Part shown: piece by piece, positions 23,810 to 30,706 of the stretch
Layout: each line of letters opens with the position of its first letter
Position numbering within the stretch: position 1 is the stretch's first letter
DNA from: Lachnospiraceae bacterium
GTDB taxonomy: Bacteria; Bacillota; Clostridia; Lachnospirales; Lachnospiraceae
Assembly: GCA_017938315.1 (NCBI GenBank)
Contig: JAGBBV010000029.1
Span: forward strand, 1-41,216
DNA: 41,216 nucleotides
Direction of reading: 5' to 3'
Notes under the pieces: model-generated
Database searches by the model: none
Seen by the model: the letters and a program-made list of their open reading frames with translations, nothing else
What the model was told of the DNA's origin: nothing
Position numbers and translations under genes: made by a program

Positions 23810-24589
23810 CTATCTACAAGCATCTTCGTTTAAGTATTTTTCTATTAAGGTTTGTTCCACAACTTCCTTCCCTAACAAAGTAATTGCCTGTGCAGGACAG
23901 TGATTTACACAGCGATAGCACATGGTACATTTATCACCGGAAACCATTTTTCCATCCACACATGCAATGTTATTCATTGGACATATTTTTGTACATTTTC
24001 CGCAGCCTATACATTTCTGCGTATTTATCTTTAATTTATCCGTGTAATTCTTTGTCTTATGGCCAAAATAAAACCTTTGTCCGAAAAATCCTGCCATACG
24101 ATAAATCCATCCGATTCCCTCCATTGGAGGATTTCCATTTTTCATGGATTCGACAGCTTTTTCTATTTTGTTCTCTGCATTTTTAACGCTCTCGATATTT
24201 TTTTCTAATGGGCGTTTTAATACTTTTTCATCACAGATACTATCCGGCATTTTTAAATGTAATCCACCGATAACTTCTGCTCCATACTTTTGTAGCAATC
24301 GGCCTAAAACCCCTGCTCCATCTCCACTGAACATTCCCATAGTAGCAATGATGAATACCTTTTTTCCGCCCCACAATGTACTGTTTTTTATTACAAAATC
24401 CCGTAAAATTTTGGGAACAGTGCTATATTGTACAGGGTAACTGAAAACAATCTCTTCATGCTCTTTTATCTTTTCAGTCATTCCTTCTTCTTCGATTGAA
24501 AGTGCCTTGGCTTCAACATCATACATTTGTAAAAATGTTTCTAATGCATACCGTGAGTTTCCTGTTCCACTAAAATATATTCCTATCAT
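23810..24589 (-). CDS. EFR1 family ferredoxin (flavodoxin domain + two 4Fe-4S clusters)
   Basis: A 259-residue electron-transfer protein. It begins IGIYFSGTGNSRYALETF, the flavodoxin FMN phosphate-binding loop. It ends with two 4Fe-4S ferredoxin motifs: CIGCGKCTKICP (about 194-205) and CTMCYRCVNHCP (about 222-233). This domain order defines the EFR1 family. It probably carries electrons to an unknown partner in anaerobic metabolism. The adjacent MFS gene is only 15 bases downstream. Confidence 0.92.
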   Translation of the reverse strand: MIGIYFSGTGNSRYALETFLQMYDVEAKALSIEEEGMTEKIKEHEEIVFSYPVQYSTVPKILRDFVIKNSTLWGGKKVFIIATMGMFSGDGAGVLGRLLQKYGAEVIGGLHLKMPDSICDEKVLKRPLEKNIESVKNAENKIEKAVESMKNGNPPMEGIGWIYRMAGFFGQRFYFGHKTKNYTDKLKINTQKCIGCGKCTKICPMNNIACVDGKMVSGDKCTMCYRCVNHCPAQAITLLGKEVVEQTLIEKYLNEDACR

Positions 24590-24631
24590 AAAATCCTCAA
24601 CCTTACTTTTTCTTTCTTAACTCCTATATAC

Positions 24632-25366
24632 TCATTCTGAAAACAATTCATAAAACATCGGCTCAAATCCCGCTCTAAATGCTACTCTCTGAGATTTAAT
24701 GTGACTCTCTACAGTGGAATATGTAGGCACAATACCACGCTTTAACATTTCTTCTTTCATTGCCGCTGTCACATAAGAACCAACGCCTTTTCCTTTACCT
24801 TCATTGGTTACATTCACACCAATTTCCCAGAGATAATCACAATTGCGAGTAACGCTTGCCAGACCAAGAATAGTGTCTCCATCCATAGCACATACTGCCA
24901 ACATGTCCGGTATATCTTCGTCAAATAAGAGAGCTTCCCAAAATCTGCCATCTCCTCTAAATACTTCCAACTCCTCTTTTTCATACCACTTTAAATCAAA
25001 ACGTTTCTCCATTACAGGAAAATTTTTAGCCGGCAGGTAATGATGATGTGTATCAGCAAGCTTCTGCCCATATTCCTGTAATTTATTGTTGATTGCTATT
25101 AAATTCTCCGGTTCGGAAAGCCATGCACCGCATCTGTGTGCAAAATTCTTTCTGCACCAATCCAGAATTTCCTCCTGAGCCATTACAAGCAATTTCTGCT
25201 TATAAACTGCTATTTTTAAAAGTGTACTCTCTGTCCCGATTTTTCTGGCCTTCTCATTTTTCTTTAACGGTCTGAACACCCCTACAGATCCACGTACCTC
25301 TTCCACAGTACAATCATAATCAATTGCTAATTGTTCTTCTAAAATGTCTACGTATGATTTGCTCAT
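24632..25366 (-). CDS. GNAT family N-acetyltransferase (large two-domain type)
   Basis: A 244-residue relative of the gene at 21131-21937. It has the same arrangement: an N-terminal domain of about 110 residues, then a GNAT domain with IGVNVTNEGKGKGVGSYV (GKGKGVG loop) and ESHIKSQRVAFRAGFEPM (motif B). This copy ends cleanly and gives the expected natural C-terminus of the type, supporting the idea that the other copy has an aberrant tail. ATG follows CGGAGG. Confidence 0.85.
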   Translation of the reverse strand: MSKSYVDILEEQLAIDYDCTVEEVRGSVGVFRPLKKNEKARKIGTESTLLKIAVYKQKLLVMAQEEILDWCRKNFAHRCGAWLSEPENLIAINNKLQEYGQKLADTHHHYLPAKNFPVMEKRFDLKWYEKEELEVFRGDGRFWEALLFDEDIPDMLAVCAMDGDTILGLASVTRNCDYLWEIGVNVTNEGKGKGVGSYVTAAMKEEMLKRGIVPTYSTVESHIKSQRVAFRAGFEPMFYELFSE

Positions 25367-25395
25367 ATGTTTTCCTCCGCTGCTTCCTATGCTTT

Positions 25396-25869
25396 TTATC
25401 CTTCCATCAACTTACAAACATCCACCCAGCACTCAAATCCCGAATATTTTTCCAATTCCGGAATCGTCATCTCAATTGCACTGCTTCCACTTCCGCAGGC
25501 AGGAAATACTGTCTCAAATCTCTTCAAAGATTCATCCAAATAAACCTTTACGCCTTCCTTTACTCCGAAAGGACAAACACCTCCTATGGCATGTCCGATA
25601 AGGTCTGTGACCTGATCAGATGAGAGCATTTTCGCCTTTGCTCCAAACTGCTTTTTGTATTTGCTGTTGTCAATTTTTACATCGCCTGCTGCCACAACTA
25701 AAATTGCTCTGTCCACTACTAAAAATGAAAGCGTTTTGGCAATTCTTTGAGGTGCACAACCCAGTGCTTCTGCCGCCAAGGCAACTGTCGCACTGGATAC
25801 AGGAAGCTCCTGCATGCGATCTTCGATTCCAAATTGTTGCAAATAAGCTCTTGCTCTTTCAATGGACAT
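25396..25869 (-). CDS. ybaK: YbaK/EbsC family aminoacyl-tRNA deacylase
   Basis: A 157-residue protein of the YbaK/ProX editing family. These hydrolyse mischarged tRNA, Cys-tRNA(Pro) in the best-studied members. The conserved parts KIDNSKYKKQFGAKAKML and IGGVCPFGVKEGVKVYLDES (with the GGVCPFG turn) are complete, and GSGSSAIEMTIPEL closes the domain. ATG has AAAGGAGC upstream. Its upstream region is the palindromic element at 25891-26071, so its promoter is not obvious. Confidence 0.9.
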   Translation of the reverse strand: MSIERARAYLQQFGIEDRMQELPVSSATVALAAEALGCAPQRIAKTLSFLVVDRAILVVAAGDVKIDNSKYKKQFGAKAKMLSSDQVTDLIGHAIGGVCPFGVKEGVKVYLDESLKRFETVFPACGSGSSAIEMTIPELEKYSGFECWVDVCKLMEG

Positions 25870-25890
25870 ATGAAAGCTCCTTTCCTTTGT

Positions 25891-26071
25891 GCGAATAAGC
25901 AGACTCGAAACGCTTCGCGTTTCTCTCTGCTTCCTCTCCCTTTGTTTGGACGAATAAGCAGACTCGAAACACTTCGCGTTTCTCGTTCGCGTTGCTCGTC
26001 ATATACCCTGAAAAACATCTTTACATGCAAGCATGTAGATGTTTTTCGGGTATCTGACTCTGCTTATTCGC
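25891..26071. mobile_element. MITE-like nested palindromic element (no transposase)
   Basis: Gene-free. A 13-base terminal repeat GCGAATAAGCAGA (25891-25903) is matched in inverted form by TCTGCTTATTCGC (26059-26071). The left part has a unit with the hairpin GAAACGCTTCGCGTTTC (25907-25923), repeated nearly exactly at 25951-25984. The right part is a long hairpin of about 50 bases (26003-26053), whose loop centre is TGCAAGCA and whose arms contain AAAACATCT / AGATGTTTT. No coding capacity or transposase is present. Such elements are usually mobilised in trans or act as REP-like structures. Confidence 0.6.
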
Positions 26072-26072
26072 G

Positions 26073-26109
26073 AAAAAAAGCGCACCCGACATTACTTTAT
26101 CGAGTGCGC
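26073..26109 (-). terminator. Rho-independent terminator of the small ORF
   Basis: The minus strand has a stem GCGCACTCGA / TCGGGTGCGC (26100-26109 and 26080-26089) with a 10-base loop, followed directly by seven T residues (26073-26079). It lies 38 bases after the stop of the 20-residue ORF and before the palindromic element, so it would end that transcript. Confidence 0.75.
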
Positions 26110-26146
26110 GCGCATATCTGTACCAAGATAATATGATAATATTAAA

Positions 26147-26209
26147 TCATGCAACAGTCGACAAAGGTTTATTCAATTTGTTTTTATGCCCTGTAAATCT
26201 CTTTGTCAT
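26147..26209 (-). CDS. Small ORF, 20 residues, unknown function
   Basis: ATG ... TGA encodes MTKRFTGHKNKLNKPLSTVA. The peptide is basic, hydrophilic and has no membrane segment. The AAAGGAG ribosome binding site has correct 8-base spacing. A consensus promoter (26254-26282) precedes it by about 45 bases, and a rho-independent terminator follows after 38 bases. Together these make a complete transcription unit of about 170 bases. It could be a small protein or a leader peptide, or the unit could be a small RNA that happens to contain an ORF. It matches no family I recognise. Confidence 0.5.
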   Translation of the reverse strand: MTKRFTGHKNKLNKPLSTVA

Positions 26210-26253
26210 GACTCTTGCTCCTTTCTTGTTTATTTGAGTTTTTACATAATGTT

Positions 26254-26282
26254 ACTCTATCACTTTGTAAATTGTCTGTCAA
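26254..26282 (-). promoter_or_regulatory. Promoter for the small-ORF unit
   Basis: TTGACA (26277-26282) and TAGAGT (26254-26259) are separated by exactly 17 bases. It begins only a few bases after the stop codon of the CrtI-like oxidoreductase gene, so the small unit is transcribed independently of the TetR/oxidoreductase operon. Confidence 0.7.
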
Positions 26283-26293
26283 GGATTTCCAAT

Positions 26294-27796
26294 TTATCTT
26301 TTTGCATCAACAATTCTCTGTGCTGCAAACTTACCCATTGATGCCGCAGTAGGAAGTCCTCCGGGGCCCATCAGCCACTGGCTGGCAATGAATACATTGG
26401 AAAGTCCTTTTATCTTACCTGCCACGGTTTTGTTCTTTGCATTCTTTGTCACAATAAATCCCATGTAAGCGCCATGAAAAGAATTGCAATATCTATGATA
26501 GGTTACCGGTGTCCAAACATCCAAAATTCTTACCTTACCTGCAATTTGAGGAAATCTTTCCACCAATCTGCTTTCAATTTCCTTTGACAATTCTTCTTTT
26601 TTCTGCTGATATGCCTCTTTGTCTTTTACAAGTTCCATCCAATATTCATAGTCATCCTCGTTCTGGGTAAACATAGTCTGTAAAATCGTGTTTCCTTCCG
26701 GTGCAAAAGAAGGTTCATAGGAATAATTGCATACACTCATTCTGTCTGCCTCTACAGTTCCTACCGTTAACGGCTTGCAAGAGAAGATATTTGTTTCTTT
26801 CAATTCATCTAGTTTACCTTCCACCGCAAACGCTACCTGAAAAGCTGTCATTACCGGATAAGCTTTTCTTTCCTTAAATAATTTGCAAAGATCTTTCGGC
26901 ATATATTTCTTATCCAAAAGTTTCGTAAACGTATGATTTGCATCGCTTGCACAAATTACATAATCTGCCTTTACAGTTCTTTTCTGTAAATCTTCTTCGA
27001 TTTCACCCTTAGAAGCAAGTACAATACCTTCTGCTTTTTTTCCGTTTATAATCACTTTCTCTACCGGTGCATTTAAATATAGCTTTCCTCCCAAATCCTG
27101 ATAGCGTTTTGCCATACGAAGTGCCATGGCAAGCGAACCTTTTTGGGGAATATCGCCATTTCCTGCTGTCACCGTTGCATAAGAAACCACAAAAGCATAT
27201 GCCTGATAACCGGGTGGCATATAGTCTACAATTGCTCTTTTAATTAACGGATGCTTAAAACGCTCTGCTAATTCCTTAATATCCATTCCGCCATAAAGCT
27301 TCATGACCTTTCCCATTTCGGCCATTGACATACCCATCTTTATGTAATCGGAAATACTCATTTTATCAAACGGCTTCTCTACGGGAACCTGCATACTCTC
27401 CGCACTGGCAACCATATCCATGAGCTGATTAATTTCAGCTTCATCCTCCGGAGAAAGTGCAAGTAATTCTTTTCTGGTACGGTCTTTATCTCTCCATAAA
27501 GTTAATGTCTCTCCATCAAGTTCTGCACTAAAGAATTTCTCTTTTTCATAAACTTCTACACCATCACCAAGTGCACCAACCTCTTTCCAAAGCGCATTTA
27601 GTCCGCTTCCTTCCTTGGTTCCTGTAAGCCAGTGGATACAATTGTCAATCATGTATCCTTCTCTTTTCCAACCTGTACACTGTCCGCCCGGCACAGCATT
27701 TTTCTCATAAATTTCAGTCTCAAATCCTGCCTTTTGCAAATAAATTCCTGCTGTCATTCCGGAAATACCGGCTCCGATAATTACTACTTTTTTCAT
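26294..27796 (-). CDS. FAD-dependent oxidoreductase, phytoene desaturase (CrtI)-like
   Basis: A 500-residue flavoprotein. VVIIGAGISGMTAGIYL (residues 4-20) is the GxGxxG dinucleotide-binding motif, with a following E in EIYEKN and the PGGQCTGW loop. The C-terminus has MGPGGLPTAASMGKFAAQRI, the second FAD-contact motif. The family covers carotenoid desaturases and retinol saturase-like enzymes; no carotenoid genes are nearby, so the substrate is unknown. It starts 21 bases after the TetR gene, forming a two-gene operon. Confidence 0.9.
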   Translation of the reverse strand: MKKVVIIGAGISGMTAGIYLQKAGFETEIYEKNAVPGGQCTGWKREGYMIDNCIHWLTGTKEGSGLNALWKEVGALGDGVEVYEKEKFFSAELDGETLTLWRDKDRTRKELLALSPEDEAEINQLMDMVASAESMQVPVEKPFDKMSISDYIKMGMSMAEMGKVMKLYGGMDIKELAERFKHPLIKRAIVDYMPPGYQAYAFVVSYATVTAGNGDIPQKGSLAMALRMAKRYQDLGGKLYLNAPVEKVIINGKKAEGIVLASKGEIEEDLQKRTVKADYVICASDANHTFTKLLDKKYMPKDLCKLFKERKAYPVMTAFQVAFAVEGKLDELKETNIFSCKPLTVGTVEADRMSVCNYSYEPSFAPEGNTILQTMFTQNEDDYEYWMELVKDKEAYQQKKEELSKEIESRLVERFPQIAGKVRILDVWTPVTYHRYCNSFHGAYMGFIVTKNAKNKTVAGKIKGLSNVFIASQWLMGPGGLPTAASMGKFAAQRIVDAKR

Positions 27797-27817
27797 GTTA
27801 TATTCTCCTCTTTTTCT

Positions 27818-28390
27818 TTATTTTACTCGTACAATATCTACAACCCATTCCGCTTTCGGTAATCCCATTTCCGGATGAGCCGCATACTGCTCTGCAATCC
27901 CTTGAATACTGCACCAAAATGCATTGGAAAGTGCAAGTGCATCTCCCTCTTTAATCGTTCCTTCTTTCTGACCCCATTCCACAATGGGAACAAACTGCTC
28001 TATGGTGTTTACTTTCATGGCAATTTCTTTTACAGTTTCCGGTGTCCCCTCGCTTCTCTGGGCATCCGCCATCAGTACAAACATTTTTGCAACATAAAGC
28101 TGTTCTTTCATAAACAAAAATAACTGCTCTGCAAATTGTTCAAAAAAATCAATAGCATGTTCGCATCTCTGATTTCCCGGATATGCAGTTCCCTGAAGTC
28201 CCATTTTTACCAACTCTTCATATAACTTTTCTTTGGATTCAAAATAATGGAAAAGCAATCCTACGCTCATGGATACTTTTTCTGCTATATCTGTTATCTT
28301 AGTGGCTGCATAGCCCTTTTTTACAAACAAGTCCAATGCTGCATATAAAATTTCCTGTTTACGATATTCTTTTTGCTCTTGACGTTTCAT
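27818..28390 (-). CDS. TetR/AcrR family transcriptional regulator
   Basis: A 190-residue repressor. The helix-turn-helix lies in AALDLFVKKGYAATKITDIA and VSMSVGLLFHYFESKEKLYE. The C-terminal ligand domain is diverse. I start at ATG 28390 after AGGAG; a frame extending to 28465 would cross the operator and has no site. It probably represses itself and the oxidoreductase gene from the palindrome at 28416-28433. The inducer is unknown. Confidence 0.92.
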   Translation of the reverse strand: MKRQEQKEYRKQEILYAALDLFVKKGYAATKITDIAEKVSMSVGLLFHYFESKEKLYEELVKMGLQGTAYPGNQRCEHAIDFFEQFAEQLFLFMKEQLYVAKMFVLMADAQRSEGTPETVKEIAMKVNTIEQFVPIVEWGQKEGTIKEGDALALSNAFWCSIQGIAEQYAAHPEMGLPKAEWVVDIVRVK

Positions 28391-28415
28391 ATTTACTCCT
28401 GTTGAGTTTATTTTC

Positions 28416-28433
28416 ATTGAATATTTATTCAAT
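28416..28433. promoter_or_regulatory. Probable TetR-type operator palindrome
   Basis: ATTGAATA-TT-TATTCAAT is an 18-base site with perfect 8-base arms, 25 bases upstream of the TetR start codon. This is the usual size and place for an autoregulatory TetR-family operator. Confidence 0.6.
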
Positions 28434-28446
28434 ATTTTTATAACAT

Positions 28447-28475
28447 AAAAGCCGCTTTGCGTCAAGCGGCTTTTT
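28447..28475 (-). terminator. Terminator of the XRE-membrane gene
   Basis: A strong stem GCCGCTT / AAGCGGC with a six-base loop (28451-28470) is flanked by T-runs on both strands. On the minus strand it ends the transcript of the gene at 28481-29500 and insulates the TetR operon. Confidence 0.8.
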
Positions 28476-28480
28476 ATTAT

Positions 28481-29500
28481 TTACGCATTCTTTTCTTTTT
28501 TTCTTTGTATCACAAATTTTATGACACCTAAAATAGCCACAAACAGAAGTGCTGCCACCGGCCAGATGATCCAGCTCACATCATCTCTCCAGCCCCTCTG
28601 CCATGAGGATGCAGGCAAAATCATGCAAAGGTAAATAGCTGTAATAATACACCAATAGATTGCTGCAAAAATTCTGATATATTTCCTGTTTTCTTTCTTT
28701 TCAGATGTATAATCACCTTCCTCCAGCAGTTTCTCGAAACTTTCCTGTATCGTTCCGGACCACACAAAGAAAAATACACCACATGCCACTAAAAGAAGTG
28801 TTCCGCCAACACAAAATGCACATACGACATCAGACATATTAAGTGCCATCGCTCCAAAAATCGGAATCGCTGCCGCAATACACAACGCTGTCCCTGCGGC
28901 TACTGATTTTCTGTAGCTTGTATCAAAATCATTTTTCCTCTTTTCTACAATACCCTGTACTCCATACTGAAGTGATATTTTTTCTTTTTCCAGATATTCA
29001 AATTTATCCATTTGCATACCTTTCCAAATAAAAATCATTACTGCCGGTATAATAAAAAGTAATAATATGATTAACCCAATTCCCCCTGCCATCTCTTCTG
29101 TCATGGCGATCATCTTATATTCTGCCAACGCTCCCAGAATAATTAAGCAAATAGGCGATAAGATACAAAGAACTGTTGCAAGAGCCATTTTAGGTGCAGC
29201 TTCTTTGGAAATATCCATATAAGTATTTGCTTCTTCTACGGAAACACTGCGGCCTGCCTCTTCCGCCAGCTCATCACTTCCGCTAATAAATTCCACATCT
29301 TCCATTTCATCTTTTAAAAGATAATCGGTACTGACACCTAATATTTTACTTAATACGATAATCTTATCAATATCGGGAATGGATGCTCCGGATTCCCATT
29401 TAGATACCGATTGTCTGGAGATATTCATCTGCTCTGCCAGCTGCTCCTGTGACCATCCGTTTTTCTTTCTCAAAAGAATTATTTTGTCTGCTAAAATCAT
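28481..29500 (-). CDS. XRE-family HTH regulator with membrane-spanning C-terminal domain
   Basis: A 339-residue protein. Residues 1-65 form a helix-turn-helix (GWSQEQLAEQMNISRQSVSKWE). A short linker is followed by about six hydrophobic segments, e.g. around residues 105-125, 140-160, 210-250 and 275-330. This is a common Firmicutes design that may sense membrane or envelope state. ATG follows GAAAGGAATG. A candidate extended -10 promoter is at 29697-29705. The target is unknown. Confidence 0.87.
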   Translation of the reverse strand: MILADKIILLRKKNGWSQEQLAEQMNISRQSVSKWESGASIPDIDKIIVLSKILGVSTDYLLKDEMEDVEFISGSDELAEEAGRSVSVEEANTYMDISKEAAPKMALATVLCILSPICLIILGALAEYKMIAMTEEMAGGIGLIILLLFIIPAVMIFIWKGMQMDKFEYLEKEKISLQYGVQGIVEKRKNDFDTSYRKSVAAGTALCIAAAIPIFGAMALNMSDVVCAFCVGGTLLLVACGVFFFVWSGTIQESFEKLLEEGDYTSEKKENRKYIRIFAAIYWCIITAIYLCMILPASSWQRGWRDDVSWIIWPVAALLFVAILGVIKFVIQRKKEKNA

Positions 29501-29620
29501 TTTTTACATTCCTTTCTATACTTCTTGTTATGTTTTCTAATTTGTTTTTCCTAGGCAACTCGTTCTTCTGTTTGATTGCCCGTCAGCGATATCGTCTTAT
29601 GAAAACATACCAAAAAATCC

Positions 29621-29659
29621 GGTTGACAACCAGCAAGTGCGCTTGGAAATTTGTCAACC
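29621..29659. repeat. Inverted repeat in the leader of the XRE-membrane gene
   Basis: GGTTGACAA (29621-29629) and TTGTCAACC (29651-29659) are perfect inverted 9-base arms with 21 bases between them. They lie between the candidate promoter and the ATG at 29500. They could form an RNA hairpin or be two half-sites for the encoded regulator. Confidence 0.45.
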
Positions 29660-29696
29660 GCGCGTTGCATTTTAAGAAAAATACAGGCCAAAAGTT

Positions 29697-29705
29697 ATTA
29701 TAGCA
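29697..29705 (-). promoter_or_regulatory. Candidate extended -10 promoter
   Basis: The minus strand has TGCTATAAT: TATAAT at 29697-29702 preceded by TG, an extended -10 box. No good -35 is present, which is common with this type. It would drive the XRE-membrane gene with a leader of about 190 bases. Confidence 0.45.
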
Positions 29706-29719
29706 GAAAAATCACTCTT

Positions 29720-30151
29720 TTACATCGTTTTATTACAATATATACTTGCACCAATTAAACAGCATGCATAAACTCCTGTAATAACGCTAACGGTATTTAA
29801 AACCGCTTCGCTGATAAAAGGTGCTACTAATATCCCTAACATCAACACAATATACATGGCATATCCTGTATATGACCACGTTTTTGCACCGATCATCTTC
29901 ACACGTTCATCATTCTCATAAATTTCTCTTGCCTTTAACTTTTCAGCATTTTTGAGTAAACGTACATTTTTGATTATCATTACAACACATCCAAAAATCA
30001 AACCGGTACCGGCTCCCGCATAAAATCCAATATTATATTCCGGAATCTGTACCGGAATGGCTCCACTACCAATGATCACTGCAACAATTCCTACAACAAT
30101 AAGTAATGCACTGTACATAATTCTGTTTTTAATTTTCTTCTCTATAGTCAT
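29720..30151 (-). CDS. Small membrane protein paired with an XRE regulator
   Basis: A 143-residue protein with four hydrophobic segments (about residues 11-31, 42-61, 93-113 and 118-136). A charged loop, KAREIYENDERVKMIGAKTW, joins the middle segments. Proteins of this shape next to a 68-residue XRE regulator are common in Clostridia, but I cannot name a function. It lies 48 bases after the regulator and is probably in the same transcript. Confidence 0.72.
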   Translation of the reverse strand: MTIEKKIKNRIMYSALLIVVGIVAVIIGSGAIPVQIPEYNIGFYAGAGTGLIFGCVVMIIKNVRLLKNAEKLKAREIYENDERVKMIGAKTWSYTGYAMYIVLMLGILVAPFISEAVLNTVSVITGVYACCLIGASIYCNKTM

Positions 30152-30199
30152 TTTAAAATCCTCCTAATAATCTTCTTTCCATTTTCATTTTTAACTTTC

Positions 30200-30406
30200 C
30201 TAATTTGTTTCCTCTTCATCAAACAAAAATACTTCCTCTATGGTTTTACCAAAATATTTTGCAATTTCATGTGCCAATAAAAGTGAAGCGTTATATTTTC
30301 CATTTTCTAAAGAAATAATCGTCTGTCTGGTAACTGCCACAGCACTTGCTAATTCTTCCTGGGAAATACGTTTTTCCTTCCGCAATTCTTTAATACAATT
30401 TTTCAT
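30200..30406 (-). CDS. Small XRE-family HTH regulator (YgzD-like)
   Basis: A 68-residue protein that is a single helix-turn-helix domain: [20 protein letters not shown], then [20 protein letters not shown]. The ending [15 protein letters not shown] is typical of small Cro/CI-type regulators such as YgzD. ATG follows AAAGGAGGAAAGC. Its own promoter carries three regularly spaced boxes (30461-30515), which suggests self-repression. Confidence 0.9.
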   Translation of the reverse strand: MKNCIKELRKEKRISQEELASAVAVTRQTIISLENGKYNASLLLAHEIAKYFGKTIEEVFLFDEEETN

Positions 30407-30460
30407 GCTTTCCTCCTTTCCTGTGATAAAAAATTATTATAAAATGTTTGTATAGTTAAC

Positions 30461-30515
30461 TTTACATTTGTAGTATAGCTCGCTTTACATTTTATGTCAA
30501 GTATATTTTACATTT
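30461..30515 (-). promoter_or_regulatory. Promoter with three TTTACATTT boxes at 23-bp period
   Basis: On the minus strand TTGACA (30495-30500), a 17-base spacer and TATACT (30472-30477) form a good sigma-A promoter for the XRE/membrane-protein pair. On the plus strand TTTACATTT occurs at 30461, 30484 and 30507, exactly 23 bases apart: near the start site, in the spacer and upstream of -35. A repressor on these boxes would block polymerase. Confidence 0.7.
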
Positions 30516-30533
30516 TTGTCAAAAAATTTTTAT

Positions 30534-30562
30534 TTGTCTTTTTTGTCATAATAATATATAAT
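30534..30562 (+). promoter_or_regulatory. Promoter of the Rpn-family gene
   Basis: TTGTCT (30534-30539), a 17-base spacer and TATAAT (30557-30562) on the plus strand. It is back-to-back with the XRE promoter, only about 20 bases from the third TTTACATTT box, so the regulator might also touch it. Confidence 0.55.
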
Positions 30563-30603
30563 TTTTCATATCTAAGAAAGCCATCTCGGCAGTTCTTATT
30601 TTT

Positions 30604-30675
30604 TGTGGCATTTATCATTCTATGCCACATCAGGCTTCCCTTGGAAGCTCAGGCGTTTCGCCATTTAATTCAATT
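30604..30675 (+). other. Structured 5' leader of the Rpn-family gene
   Basis: In the roughly 140-base leader three hairpins can be drawn. The first is TGTGGCAT (30604-30611) with ATGCCACA (30622-30629). The second is GGCTTCC with GGAAGC just after it. The third is GGCG-TTTC-GCC. There is no T-run, so this is not a terminator. Function unknown; it may control translation or be a mark of the mobile family. Confidence 0.45.
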
Positions 30676-30706
30676 TATTTATTTTTACACGAAAGGAGTT
30701 TTGCCT

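Noticed and set aside
25719-26136. ORFs of about 100-130 codons on both strands across the palindromic region
   Set aside because: They cross the hairpin element and the ybaK gene in other frames, have no ribosome binding site, and their sequences are cysteine/arginine-rich low-quality translations.
30494-30706. N-terminal extension of the Rpn protein to position 30494
   Set aside because: The extension covers the promoter and leader hairpins; GAAAGGAG with the ATG at 30707 gives the family's usual start.
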